Shown here in pieces: positions 15,439 through 23,814 of a stretch of 23,950 nt of DNA. Position 1 is the stretch's first letter, and every line of letters starts with the position of its first letter. The position numbers were made by a program, and so were the translations under genes. This DNA comes from Ruminococcus sp. (lineage in GTDB: Bacteria; Bacillota; Clostridia; Oscillospirales; Ruminococcaceae). Under the pieces are notes generated by a model that was not told where the DNA came from, searched no databases, and saw nothing but the letters and a program-made list of their open reading frames with translations. The stretch lies in assembly GCA_017622635.1 (NCBI GenBank), contig JAGAQS010000230.1, positions 1-23,950 on the forward strand. Direction: 5' to 3'.

Positions 15439-15843
15439 ATGGAAAGATTTTTAAAAGCTCAGGAAACACAATATATTAATGCACTCGCAGAAATAAAAAA
15501 CGGAAGAAAAACGTCTCACTGGATTTGGTACGTATTTCCACAGCTTGAACAACTCGGCAGAAGCAGTACAGCTAAATATTATGGTATAAAAAATATTGAC
15601 GAAGCAAAGGAATATATTTCACACCCCTTACTCCGTGAAAGGCTTGTTGAAATTTCTGAGGCACTTCTTGATAATGACTGTTCGGCAGTTAAAATACTGG
15701 GGTATACAGATGCAATGAAAGTAAGGTCGTGTATGACGCTTTTTCACTGTGCTGACCCGTCAATAGAAGTTTTCGGCAGGGTTATTGATAAATTCTATGG
15801 CGGACAATATGACAAGTTAACTCTTGATATTATTAAAAGTTGA
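15439..15843 (+). CDS. DUF1810 domain protein
   Basis: The product has 134 residues from the ATG at 15439, with GGAGA 5 bases upstream. An in-frame ATG at 15406 lies inside the terminator and lacks a ribosome site. The sequence ERFLKAQETQY, then GRKTSHWIWYVFPQLEQLG, GIKNIDEAKEYISHP and a late DAMKVRSCMTLF, closely follows the DUF1810 (YbfA-like) pattern over its whole normal length. It is a small soluble protein with no signal peptide. The function of the family is not established. It stands alone between the operon terminator and the GH9 promoter. No clear promoter of its own is visible, so expression may depend on read-through. Confidence 0.85.
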   Translation: MERFLKAQETQYINALAEIKNGRKTSHWIWYVFPQLEQLGRSSTAKYYGIKNIDEAKEYISHPLLRERLVEISEALLDNDCSAVKILGYTDAMKVRSCMTLFHCADPSIEVFGRVIDKFYGGQYDKLTLDIIKS

Positions 15844-15881
15844 CTGCAAACGAATAATTTTATAAATTTTGTGATTCTTTA

Positions 15882-15910
15882 TTGACAAAATCAAATAAAT
15901 ATTGTATATT
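15882..15910 (+). promoter_or_regulatory. Sigma-A-type promoter of the GH9-CBM3c gene
   Basis: TTGACA (15882-15887), 17 bases, then TATATT (15905-15910). The predicted transcript start near 15917 gives a short leader of about 30 bases containing GGAGAGGGG. No cre-like site is seen here. Confidence 0.8.
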
Positions 15911-15945
15911 AAAATTATACTATTAACGGAGAGGGGTTAGTATTT

Positions 15946-18375
15946 ATGATTTTCAAAAAAATTGCCGCAACGGTTTCGGCACTTGCACTTTCGGCAGGAA
16001 TGGCTGCTTATATGCCTGCAAATACTGTTACGGACATTAACGCAAATGCCGCAGATGTTGAAGTAAACTATGCAGAGGCATTGCAGAAGTCAATGTTTTT
16101 CTATGAAGTTCAGCAGGCAGGCACTTTGCCTGAATGGAACGAAGTTTCATGGCGTGCTGATTCCATGCTGAAAGAGGACGGTACACCGTCCGACGTTATT
16201 GACGGCGGTTGGTTCGACGCAGGTGACCACCTGAAATTTGCTCTTACAAATGCCTATTCGGCATCTGTTCTTTCATGGGGTCTTATCGAATACAAAGATG
16301 CAGTCAAGAAAGCAGGTCTGTATGACCTTTATCTTAAAAATCTCAAGTGGGGACTTGATTATGTTGCCGCCTGTGATTTGGGTGACAAGGTTATCGGTAC
16401 TATAGGTGAGGACGGATTCGACCATGTATGGTACGGAAGTCCCGAAGTTTATATGAGAAAGTTCAATCTCAAAAACGATACGGAAGAAAGACCCTATGAT
16501 ACTATAACAAACTGTACCACAATAGCTGAAATGGCTGCTGCTATGGCTGGCGGTTACATTGTTTTCAAGGACGAAGACCCTGAAACAGCTAAAAGTTATC
16601 TCGAACACGCCGAAAGTCTTTTCAAGCTTGCCAATGACGTATGGGCTGAAAACGGTGCTGATGCAAATAAAGACCAGGGTGTTCAGGGTAAATATTACAA
16701 TACTATAAACAATCAGGGTACGGACAATTTCATTGACGAACTTATGTATGCGGCTAACTGGATGTATATGGCAACGGGTGACCAGTCGTATCTTGACAAG
16801 TGCGAAAATGAATATATTCCGCTGTTCCCGAAAGAAAGTCAGTCAAGTGACATGAAATATACATGGGGCTTCTGCTGGGACGATACAACACAGGCAGCAG
16901 CACTTCTTTATGCCATAAATACGGGCAAGCAGGAATGGATTGACCATGTTTCACATCATCTTGATTTCTGGATAAGCGGTTACAACGGTAAGTCAATTAC
17001 CAATACACCCGACGGAATGCCCGTTCTTCAGAGCTGGGGCGTTCTCAGATATGCAGAGGCAACGGGCTGGCTTGCAAAACTTGCAAGTGATACTATTTTC
17101 AAGGACGACGCACAGCTTTGTGAAAAGTATAATTCGTGGGCAAAGAAAATGATGGACTATGCTTTCGGTGACAATGACCTCGGACTTTGTTATGTTGTCG
17201 GAATGGGTGAAAAGAACCCCGTGAATATCCACCACAGAGGAGCATCGGGCATACATGATGACCACTGGAACGAACTCGGTACTCCCGAACCCGCAGAGGA
17301 CGACGGCTGGCAGAGAGAATATGCACACGTTCTTTATGGTGCTTTGGAGGGCGGTCCTAATTCGGACGGTACTTTCAAGGACGACAACGGTTCATATACA
17401 AATACCGAAGTTGCTATCGACTACAATGCAGGATATACAGCCGCATTATGTGCTTTCCTCGACGACTACGGCGGAGAAAAACTTGAAGATTTCCCACAGC
17501 CTGAAACTCCTAAGTGGTCAGAATGGGAAGTTGCCGCTTCTCTTAACGGTAAGGGCAACAGCTATTCTGAAATAAAGACGTGGACAATGAACCACACCGC
17601 ATGGCCTGCAAGAGTTGCAAAAAATATCAAGTACAGATATTATTTTGACGTTTCGGAAGTTCTTGCGGCAGGTCTTTCCGTTGATGATATCACCGTGAAA
17701 ATCGGTTCACAGCAGTATCAGGAGGGTCAGCAGGGTTATGCCACTACTACAGGCAAACCGATAAAATATGAGGGAGACCCGTCGGGCAATACCTATTATG
17801 CCGAAATCGTGTTTGAGGACGGCAGAGCAATTATGCCTACAGGTCAGAGTGAACACAGAGACGAAGTTCAGTTCAGAGTTTCAATTCCCGACGCAGTTGA
17901 CGGTAAACCCACCACGGGAGCATGGAACCCTGAAAATGACTGGTCTTATGAGGGCATTGAAGATGCACCGAATGAACTGAAATACAAGGCTGCACTCAAT
18001 GACCATATCACAATGTATGTTGATGATGTTCTTGTGTGGGGTACTGAACCCGACGGCACTAAGCCCGACGTTACACAGCCTACAAAGCCTACCGAACCCG
18101 ATACAACCAATCCGTCGGGAAGTGAAAAGGTTTCATATGGTGACGCTGACGAAAGCGGTGATGTCAATATAAATGACGCTGTATTAATCATGCAGACAAT
18201 CGCAAATCCCGACAAGTATCAGCTTACAGAACAGGGCAAAATCAATACGGACGTTGTTGACACAGGAAACGGCATTACAAATTCAGACGCTCTCGCTATC
18301 CAGTACATTGAATCAAAAACAATAACACCGTCTGACCTGCCTATGACGTCAGCTGACCTCGAAAAAATACAATAA
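15946..18375 (+). CDS. Cellulosomal GH9 endoglucanase (GH9-CBM3c-dockerin)
   Basis: The product has 809 residues from the ATG at 15946, with GGAGAGGGG upstream. The signal peptide covers about the first 36 residues and is probably cut after NANAA. The GH9 domain (about 40-515) carries GGWFDAGDHLKF, with catalytic aspartates D91 and D94, and the general acid E488 in NTEVAIDYNAG. A CBM3c-like module directly follows (522-698; PKWSEWEVAAS to VDDVLVWG). A Thr/Pro linker (about 699-728) and a dockerin (first calcium loop D733-D744) come last. GH9 fused to CBM3c is the classic architecture of processive endoglucanases, where the CBM feeds a cellulose chain to the active site. The enzyme should be exported and docked to a scaffoldin cohesin. 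It has its own promoter and terminator and is followed by a second GH9 gene of a different architecture. Confidence 0.95.
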   Translation: MIFKKIAATVSALALSAGMAAYMPANTVTDINANAADVEVNYAEALQKSMFFYEVQQAGTLPEWNEVSWRADSMLKEDGTPSDVIDGGWFDAGDHLKFALTNAYSASVLSWGLIEYKDAVKKAGLYDLYLKNLKWGLDYVAACDLGDKVIGTIGEDGFDHVWYGSPEVYMRKFNLKNDTEERPYDTITNCTTIAEMAAAMAGGYIVFKDEDPETAKSYLEHAESLFKLANDVWAENGADANKDQGVQGKYYNTINNQGTDNFIDELMYAANWMYMATGDQSYLDKCENEYIPLFPKESQSSDMKYTWGFCWDDTTQAAALLYAINTGKQEWIDHVSHHLDFWISGYNGKSITNTPDGMPVLQSWGVLRYAEATGWLAKLASDTIFKDDAQLCEKYNSWAKKMMDYAFGDNDLGLCYVVGMGEKNPVNIHHRGASGIHDDHWNELGTPEPAEDDGWQREYAHVLYGALEGGPNSDGTFKDDNGSYTNTEVAIDYNAGYTAALCAFLDDYGGEKLEDFPQPETPKWSEWEVAASLNGKGNSYSEIKTWTMNHTAWPARVAKNIKYRYYFDVSEVLAAGLSVDDITVKIGSQQYQEGQQGYATTTGKPIKYEGDPSGNTYYAEIVFEDGRAIMPTGQSEHRDEVQFRVSIPDAVDGKPTTGAWNPENDWSYEGIEDAPNELKYKAALNDHITMYVDDVLVWGTEPDGTKPDVTQPTKPTEPDTTNPSGSEKVSYGDADESGDVNINDAVLIMQTIANPDKYQLTEQGKINTDVVDTGNGITNSDALAIQYIESKTITPSDLPMTSADLEKIQ

Positions 18376-18409
18376 AATATAAATTATAACTTATTAATAA
18401 TATATATCA

Positions 18410-18436
18410 AAAAAGGGAGTTCGTCTCCCTTTTTGG
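18410..18436 (+). terminator. Rho-independent terminator of the GH9-CBM3c gene
   Basis: A GGGAG/CTCCC core is extended by A-T pairs to about 10 bp (18410-18419 with 18425-18434) around the loop TTCGT. The lower part of the stem is an A-run facing a T-run, typical of a terminator. It lies about 35 bases after the stop. Confidence 0.85.
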
Positions 18437-18511
18437 TTTTTTACAGATTGTATGAAATGCACAAAAAAAGTATAGTGCCATTAGAAGAATAAACGAAATT
18501 TAAAAAAGCTA

Positions 18512-18540
18512 TTTACTTTTTTTTCAGGATATAATATAAT
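18512..18540 (+). promoter_or_regulatory. Promoter of the CBM4-like/GH9 gene
   Basis: TTTACT (18512-18517), a 17-base spacer and TATAAT (18535-18540); another TATAAT overlaps at 18530-18535. The expected start at about 18547 coincides with the first G of the leader hairpin. The leader is about 129 bases long. Confidence 0.7.
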
Positions 18541-18543
18541 AAG

Positions 18544-18599
18544 ATTGGTAAGTAAAAAGGTTTGGTGCAAGTCTTTTTTAAGGACAACCGCTTACCGAT
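18544..18599 (+). promoter_or_regulatory. Structured 5' leader element (multi-helix hairpin) at the mRNA 5' end
   Basis: A 9-bp outer helix pairs 18544-18552 with 18591-18599 (one G-U). Inside it GGTT (18559-18562) pairs with AACC (18586-18589). A third helix pairs 18571-18575 with 18581-18585 (one G-U) below a 5-base loop. Helices two and three stack on the 3' side, leaving an 8-base bulge TGGTGCAA on the 5' side. It begins at the predicted transcription start. It could protect the mRNA 5' end or sense a ligand. I recognise no known riboswitch class. From 18600 to the ribosome site (GGGAGGG at 18662-18668) I see nothing further. Confidence 0.5.
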
Positions 18600-18675
18600 A
18601 TTTCTGATATAATCGTGGTGTTTGCACTGACACTGCGTTATAATTAAATTTATATTTTTCAGGGAGGGTATATAA

Positions 18676-21600
18676 ATGCATAAAAAAATTTCCAGAGCAA
18701 TTGCCGGAAGTCTTATGTCTGCTGCTATGCTCGCTACTGCCCTTACCGGAGTAGTCGCTCCTATGAGCGTATCTGCCGGTCAGGTACTTGGCGAAACAAC
18801 TTTTGACCATAAGGCTCTTCCTTGGCATACTTGTGAAACATCACCTGCTAAACAGGAGTTCGACATTAAAGGTCAGGAATTCCACATTACTGTTAAAGTT
18901 CCGCTGGGTGGTGAAGAAGCTAAGTGGGACCTTCAGTTCCGTCACAGAAACCTTAACTTCAAGGCAGGTCATACCTACAAAGTAAGTTTCAAGGCAAAAG
19001 CCAAGAGAAACGGTATGATGATTAACTCAAAAATCGGTAACATCAAGGGTGACGAAGAATATTTTGAACTCGACGGTAATTCAAACGATATGCACATGGG
19101 ACCGGATATGGGCGGTGACTGGGGCAGTCCTGTCAAGCTGACAACTTCATATCAGACTTTCTCAGGTACATTCACTCCTACTCAGGACCTTGAGGGCGTT
19201 GAGTGGGCATTCCACTATGCAAAGGATAATATCAGACAGCAGGGTGATGCTGTTGCAGGCGACGAACTTTGGTTCGATGATATGTCTATCGAATGTACAA
19301 CCTGCGATGACTGCGATGCAGACCCGACTAAGTCATACGGTGCTACAAACCGTGACTACAGTACATACGCTGTTGACGACGGCTCGATGGGCGAATTTGG
19401 TGCAACAAAGAACTTCATTTCAGTAAACCAGATTGGTTACTATCCGAATCTTAAAAAGGTTGCAACTCTCGGTGATAACGCCGGTGATGTTATTTACGGC
19501 GGTACAAAGATAAGCCTCAGCGGTTCTTATGATTTTGAACTTGTTGACGCATCTTCCGGCTCTGTTGTATACACAGGCAAGACTTCTGAAGTTAAGGCTG
19601 ATAAAAATTCAGCTGATAATGTCTGCAAACTTGACTTTACAGAATATGACAAGCCCGGCAGATACTATCTCCAGATTAAAGGACAGGACTGGAGGTCATT
19701 TGAATTTAATATCGGTGACAACATCTACAGTGATGAAAGCCACAATATCCTTACAAACTCTGTTAACTACTTCTATCAGAACCGTTCAGGTATTAATATA
19801 GAAGACAAATACTGTACATCAGGCGGTTCAGACGGTAAGGGTACAGGAATGGGTCACACAGGCGGTCACAAGACTGATACAGCTTCTATTCAGAAAATCT
19901 GGAAGAACGAGTATTCTTCTAAGGACGAGGCAACAGGTACTTATGCTTGTGGTACTCTTACTGCAAACGGCGGTTGGTACGATGCAGGTGACCACGGTAA
20001 ATACGTTGTAAACGGCGGTATCGCTATCTGGACTCTCCAGAATATGTATGAAAGAGCTATCCAGACAGAAGAGGGCAAGAAGAAGTTCGCAGATGATTCA
20101 GGTACAATCGTAATTCCTGAAAACGGCAACGGCATTCCTGATATTCTTGATGAAGCTGCTGTAGAACTTGACTGGATTGCACAGATGAAAGTTACTTCCA
20201 GCGACAGCACATGGGGTAAGTATGAAGGTCTTTACTACCACAAACTCCATGACCACAAGTGGACCGGTCTTGCTACAAGACCTTGGGACTACGAGTCAGA
20301 ATGGGAAACTGTTCGTATCGTAAAGCCTCCGACGTTTGCCGCTACTCTTAACTATGCTGCTACTGCTGCACAGGCTGCAAGACTTTGGGAACCCTACGAT
20401 TCAGCTAAGGCTAAGACATACCTTGACAGTGCTAAGGAAGCATTCGCTGCTTACGAAAAGCACTGGTATCCTTATGACGATACAAAGACAACTCACCCGA
20501 CTCTTAACTGTGAATGTTCTAAGGAAGAAATCAGAGAAGATTCACTCTATGCTCCTATGTGGCAGGCAAAGGGCGGCGGACCTTACGGTGACGATAACGT
20601 TCTTGATGATGCTTACTGGGCAGCTTGCGAAATCTTTGTATCTGCTTCAGAAATGGGCGATGCTGATGCTGCAACATATAAGGCAAAGATTGATGACGCT
20701 AAGTACGCTGACTACGCTTACGATGTAAAGACAAGAATGGTCGGCGGTGAAAATAAGGACGGTTCATTCACTTCATTTAACTGGGGTAATACTGCTTCCG
20801 CTGGTTCACTCACTCTCGCACTCCACAGCGACCTCCTTTCTGATGAGGAAAATGCTAAGGTTAAGGCATCTGTTACAGCTGCTGCTGATGAATACATCAA
20901 GTGCGAAAACGAAGAAGGTTACGGTATTCCTTACAAGTATGACGGTCCTGACTACAATGACCCGAACAACCTCGACCCGTCTGTTATGATTAACGGTTAC
21001 GAATGGGGTTCAAACTCAATGGTTATCAACAACTGTATCGTTATGGCTTATGCTTATGACCTTACAAAAGATGTTAACTACATGAACGGTGTTGTAACAG
21101 GTCTTGACTACCTCTTCGGACGCAATCCGCTTTCTTACTCATATGTAACAGGTTACGGTACATATAAGGAACAGAATCCTCACCACAGATATTGGTCTTA
21201 CGAACTCGACAAGACTCTGCCTATGGCTCCTGACGGTATTCTTTCAGGTGGTCCTAATGCAGGTCTTCAGGACCCGTATGTACGTGCTCTCGGATTCGTT
21301 CCCGGCGATACTTCTAACCCGTCACAGAGATGCTTTGTTGACTCAATTGAAGCATGGTCTACAAACGAAGTTACAATTAACTGGAACGCTCCTCTTGCTT
21401 GGATTTCTTCATTCATGCAGGACGAAGCTGCTAAGGCTGGTGGAAATGATGACCAGAATACATCAGACCCTAATTTAAAGGTAACATTATGGGGCGATGC
21501 TAACGTTGACGGAAAAGTAGATATCAGCGATGCTGTACTTATCATGCAGTCAATTGCAAACCCTGACAAGTATATTATTTCAGACCAGGGCAAGCTTAAC

Positions 21601-21735
21601 GCTGACGTTATTGACAACGGCGGTGGTATCACCAACTCTGACGCTCTTGCTATTCAGTACGTTGAATCAAAGACAATTACTCCTGATAACTTCCCGATGA
21701 CATCTGCTCAGCTTGATGCTTTGGGTGCTGAATAA
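18676..21735 (+). CDS. Cellulosomal GH9 cellulase (CBM4-like, Ig-like, GH9, dockerin)
   Basis: The product has 1019 residues from the ATG at 18676, with GGGAGGG 7 bases upstream. The signal peptide is probably cut after A34 (SVSA). An N-terminal beta-sandwich resembles CBM4/CBM9-type modules (about 36-212; LGETTFD start, WFDDMSIE end). A short Cys/Asp linker and an Ig-like CelD_N domain (about 246-346; FISVNQIGYYPN) follow. The GH9 domain (about 350-920) has GGWYDAGDHGKY, with catalytic D436 and D439, and the general acid E898 in STNEVTINWNAPL. The dockerin (first loop D941-D952) ends with the same -AE tail as the protein at 1470. This architecture is typical of large cellulosomal exo/endo-acting GH9 enzymes. 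Codons are strongly biased to GCT, CTT, AAG and ACA, as in the S1 gene, suggesting very high expression. The structured leader is listed separately. Confidence 0.95.
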   Translation: MHKKISRAIAGSLMSAAMLATALTGVVAPMSVSAGQVLGETTFDHKALPWHTCETSPAKQEFDIKGQEFHITVKVPLGGEEAKWDLQFRHRNLNFKAGHTYKVSFKAKAKRNGMMINSKIGNIKGDEEYFELDGNSNDMHMGPDMGGDWGSPVKLTTSYQTFSGTFTPTQDLEGVEWAFHYAKDNIRQQGDAVAGDELWFDDMSIECTTCDDCDADPTKSYGATNRDYSTYAVDDGSMGEFGATKNFISVNQIGYYPNLKKVATLGDNAGDVIYGGTKISLSGSYDFELVDASSGSVVYTGKTSEVKADKNSADNVCKLDFTEYDKPGRYYLQIKGQDWRSFEFNIGDNIYSDESHNILTNSVNYFYQNRSGINIEDKYCTSGGSDGKGTGMGHTGGHKTDTASIQKIWKNEYSSKDEATGTYACGTLTANGGWYDAGDHGKYVVNGGIAIWTLQNMYERAIQTEEGKKKFADDSGTIVIPENGNGIPDILDEAAVELDWIAQMKVTSSDSTWGKYEGLYYHKLHDHKWTGLATRPWDYESEWETVRIVKPPTFAATLNYAATAAQAARLWEPYDSAKAKTYLDSAKEAFAAYEKHWYPYDDTKTTHPTLNCECSKEEIREDSLYAPMWQAKGGGPYGDDNVLDDAYWAACEIFVSASEMGDADAATYKAKIDDAKYADYAYDVKTRMVGGENKDGSFTSFNWGNTASAGSLTLALHSDLLSDEENAKVKASVTAAADEYIKCENEEGYGIPYKYDGPDYNDPNNLDPSVMINGYEWGSNSMVINNCIVMAYAYDLTKDVNYMNGVVTGLDYLFGRNPLSYSYVTGYGTYKEQNPHHRYWSYELDKTLPMAPDGILSGGPNAGLQDPYVRALGFVPGDTSNPSQRCFVDSIEAWSTNEVTINWNAPLAWISSFMQDEAAKAGGNDDQNTSDPNLKVTLWGDANVDGKVDISDAVLIMQSIANPDKYIISDQGKLNADVIDNGGGITNSDALAIQYVESKTITPDNFPMTSAQLDALGAE

Positions 21736-21744
21736 TTTTTAAAT

Positions 21745-21776
21745 ATAAGGGACACTTCGGTGTCCCTTATTTTTTT
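21745..21776 (+). terminator. Rho-independent terminator of the second GH9 gene
   Basis: An 11-bp perfect stem (21745-21755 with 21760-21770) closes a TTCG tetraloop and is followed by six T's. The AAGGGACAC/GTGTCCCTT stem is shared with the terminator of the dockerin-only gene at 1433-1458. Confidence 0.95.
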
Positions 21777-21786
21777 CTGAAAATGC

Positions 21787-21815
21787 TTGCATTTTGAAAT
21801 AATTGGTGATATAAT
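21787..21815 (+). promoter_or_regulatory. Promoter of the yicC-remA-gmk-rpoZ-priA operon
   Basis: TTGCAT (21787-21792), 17 bases, TATAAT (21810-21815). The leader to the GTG at 21874 is about 50 bases. Confidence 0.7.
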
Positions 21816-21873
21816 AATATAACAGTATAGTTGCGTATTATACATATTTGTTATATAAAGGCAGGCGAGTCAG

Positions 21874-22752
21874 GTGATAAGGAGCATGACAGGCTACGGC
21901 AGAGCTCAGAAAATACTCAACGGACGTGATATACTCGTTGAAATACGCTCTGTTAATCATAGATATTATGAATATTCTTCGAGGATTCCCCGTACTTACA
22001 GTTATATCGACGAAAAATTAAAGGCGTTGCTGAAAACTTCTGTTTCGAGGGGAAAAGTTGAAGTTTCGGTTACAATCAACAATATCGAGGCGAAAGAATC
22101 TGAAATTTCCATAAACAAAGCGGTTGCCGAGGGGTATATAAACGCTCTCAGAAGCGTTTCTGACGAACTCGGTCTTAAAGATGATTTGGTTCTTTCAAAA
22201 CTTCTCAAACTTCCTGAAATATTTGTCGTTCAGAAAGCACCTGACAATCAGGAACAGGTATGGGCAGACATTGCAGAAGTGGCAGAAGAAGCACTTTCAA
22301 AGTTTGTTGAAATGCGTTCCGCAGAGGGTCAGAAGCTTAAAAGTGATATTATCGCAAAGGCTGATTTTATTTCAGGCATGGTTAAACAGGTTGAAGAACT
22401 GTCACCGCAGACCGTTGAAAACTATCGTAAACGTCTGTACCAGAAGCTTTCCGAAATTCTGGAAAACAAGGATATCGACGAACAGCGTATAATTACGGAA
22501 GCGGCGGTTTTTGCAGAAAAAATTGCGGTTGATGAGGAAACGGTGCGTCTGAGAAGTCATATATCACAGCTTAAAAATATGTTTGAGTCAGATGACCCGA
22601 TAGGCAGAAAACTTGATTTCATAGTACAGGAAATGAACCGTGAAGTTAATACAATAGGTTCTAAGGCACAGGATTTGAACATAACAAAAATTGTTGTGGA
22701 AATGAAAGCCGAAATTGAAAAAATACGTGAACAGATTCAGAATATAGAATAG
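21874..22752 (+). CDS. yicC: YicC family endoribonuclease-like protein
   Basis: The product has 292 residues. The GTG at 21874 is chosen because it gives MIRSMTGYGRA, the almost invariant start of the family; the ATG at 21886 would cut into it. The N-terminal domain has VEIRSVNHRYYE, and the C-terminal domain (DUF1732-like) has PIGRKLDFIVQEMNREVNTI and the ending AEIEKIREQIQNIE. YicC proteins are soluble and have been reported as a new type of endoribonuclease in E. coli. The role in Clostridia is inferred. The chain length is standard. It leads the conserved Firmicute order yicC-remA-gmk-rpoZ-priA, with 7 bases between its stop and the remA start. Confidence 0.92.
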   Translation: MIRSMTGYGRAQKILNGRDILVEIRSVNHRYYEYSSRIPRTYSYIDEKLKALLKTSVSRGKVEVSVTINNIEAKESEISINKAVAEGYINALRSVSDELGLKDDLVLSKLLKLPEIFVVQKAPDNQEQVWADIAEVAEEALSKFVEMRSAEGQKLKSDIIAKADFISGMVKQVEELSPQTVENYRKRLYQKLSEILENKDIDEQRIITEAAVFAEKIAVDEETVRLRSHISQLKNMFESDDPIGRKLDFIVQEMNREVNTIGSKAQDLNITKIVVEMKAEIEKIREQIQNIE

Positions 22753-22759
22753 GTGAATT

Positions 22760-23014
22760 GTGAAATTTATTAATATTGGTTATGGTAATATGGTTTCTTC
22801 CGAAAGAATTGTGACAATAGTAAGTCCCGAATCCGCACCTATAAAAAGAATGATTCAGGAGGCACGTGACGACGGGCGTGCTATTGATGCAACATACGGA
22901 AGAAAAACAAGAGCCGTGATTGTTATGGACAGCGGACATATTATATTGTCGTCGCTGATAGCAGAAACTCTTGCGGCAAGACTTAATGAGTCAGGAGGTT
23001 CAGAAAATGAATAA
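22760..23014 (+). CDS. remA: RemA-type DNA-binding regulator (DUF370)
   Basis: The product has 84 residues from the GTG at 22760, with AGGTGA just upstream; the resulting [12 protein letters not shown] is the conserved family start. [20 protein letters not shown] and [19 protein letters not shown] follow the B. subtilis RemA pattern closely. RemA binds DNA repeats and activates matrix genes in Bacillus; in other Firmicutes its targets are unknown. The stop overlaps the gmk start by 8 bases, and the gmk ribosome site lies inside the remA coding region, which implies coupling. Confidence 0.92.
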   Translation: MKFINIGYGNMVSSERIVTIVSPESAPIKRMIQEARDDGRAIDATYGRKTRAVIVMDSGHIILSSLIAETLAARLNESGGSENE

Positions 23015-23612
23015 GGGAATGCTTATTGTTTTTTCCGCACCGTCGGGCTGTGGAAAAGGCACAATGCTTGCTGAAATTTTAAAGTGTGGAAATTATCACT
23101 GTTCAATTTCGGCAACGACAAGAGACCCACGTGAAAATGAAGTTGACGGCGTGAATTACTATTTTATCAGTGATGAAGAATTTGAACGTAAAATAAGTGA
23201 AAACGCCTTTCTTGAGTACGCAGGGTATTGTAAACATTATTACGGCACACTCCTTTCGGAAGTTGACGACTATCTTGAAAAGGGTATCGACGTTATTCTT
23301 GAAATTGAAGTCAAGGGTGCAATGAAAGTAATGGAAAAAAGACCCGAAGCCGTTTCAATTTTCGTAGTTCCGCCATCGATAAAGGAACTCAGACGCAGAC
23401 TTAAAAAGCGTGGAACTGAAAGTGACGAAGTTATTGAAGAAAGAGTCGCAGAGGCAGCGGGTGAAATATCCTCAGCCGAAAAATATGATTATGTTATTGT
23501 CAACGATGCTCTGGAGGACGCTGTAAATGATTTTTTCGCAATAATGCGTGCGGAAAAGCTTAAATCAGAACTTTCGGGCGATATTATAAATGAGGTGTTA
23601 AAAAATGCTTAG
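23007..23612 (+). CDS. gmk: Guanylate kinase
   Basis: The product has 201 residues from the ATG at 23007, with AGGAGG 8 bases upstream. The P-loop is [11 protein letters not shown] (K17), followed by [19 protein letters not shown], the GMP-binding block, and a lid region near [12 protein letters not shown]. It phosphorylates GMP to GDP with ATP in the cytoplasm. A cysteine in the P-loop (C15) replaces the more usual Ala/Val but keeps GxxGxGK. An in-frame ATG at 22971 lies inside remA and lacks a site. The stop overlaps the rpoZ start by 8 bases. Confidence 0.95.
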   Translation: MNKGMLIVFSAPSGCGKGTMLAEILKCGNYHCSISATTRDPRENEVDGVNYYFISDEEFERKISENAFLEYAGYCKHYYGTLLSEVDDYLEKGIDVILEIEVKGAMKVMEKRPEAVSIFVVPPSIKELRRRLKKRGTESDEVIEERVAEAAGEISSAEKYDYVIVNDALEDAVNDFFAIMRAEKLKSELSGDIINEVLKNA

Positions 23613-23814
23613 ACCGTCAGTAAATCAGATTATTTCAAAAAATGAAAGTTGTTATTCACTTGTAATTGCGGTTGCAAAACGTGCAAGAGAGATAGCGGAA
23701 GAACTTTACGAAAGAGGCGAAACCCTTGAGGAAAAACCCGTAAAAACCGCCGTTGAAGAAATTGCAAGCGGTAAGTGCAAAATAGTAAGCACATCTGCTC
23801 AGACGGGTGAATAA
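23605..23814 (+). CDS. rpoZ: RNA polymerase omega subunit
   Basis: The product has 69 residues from the ATG at 23605, with GAGGTG upstream inside gmk. [10 protein letters not shown], then SCYSLVIAVAKRAREIAEEL and KPVKTAVEEIASGKCKI, match the omega family throughout. Omega helps fold and assemble the beta-prime subunit. The length is usual for Firmicutes. The stop TAA shares its last base with the ATG of the next gene. Confidence 0.93.
   Translation: MLRPSVNQIISKNESCYSLVIAVAKRAREIAEELYERGETLEEKPVKTAVEEIASGKCKIVSTSAQTGE

Noticed and set aside
18547..18596. Cobalamin or c-di-GMP riboswitch in the GH9 leader
   Set aside because: The bulge TGGTGCAA resembles short pieces of such riboswitches, but the element is far too short and lacks the other conserved blocks of either class.
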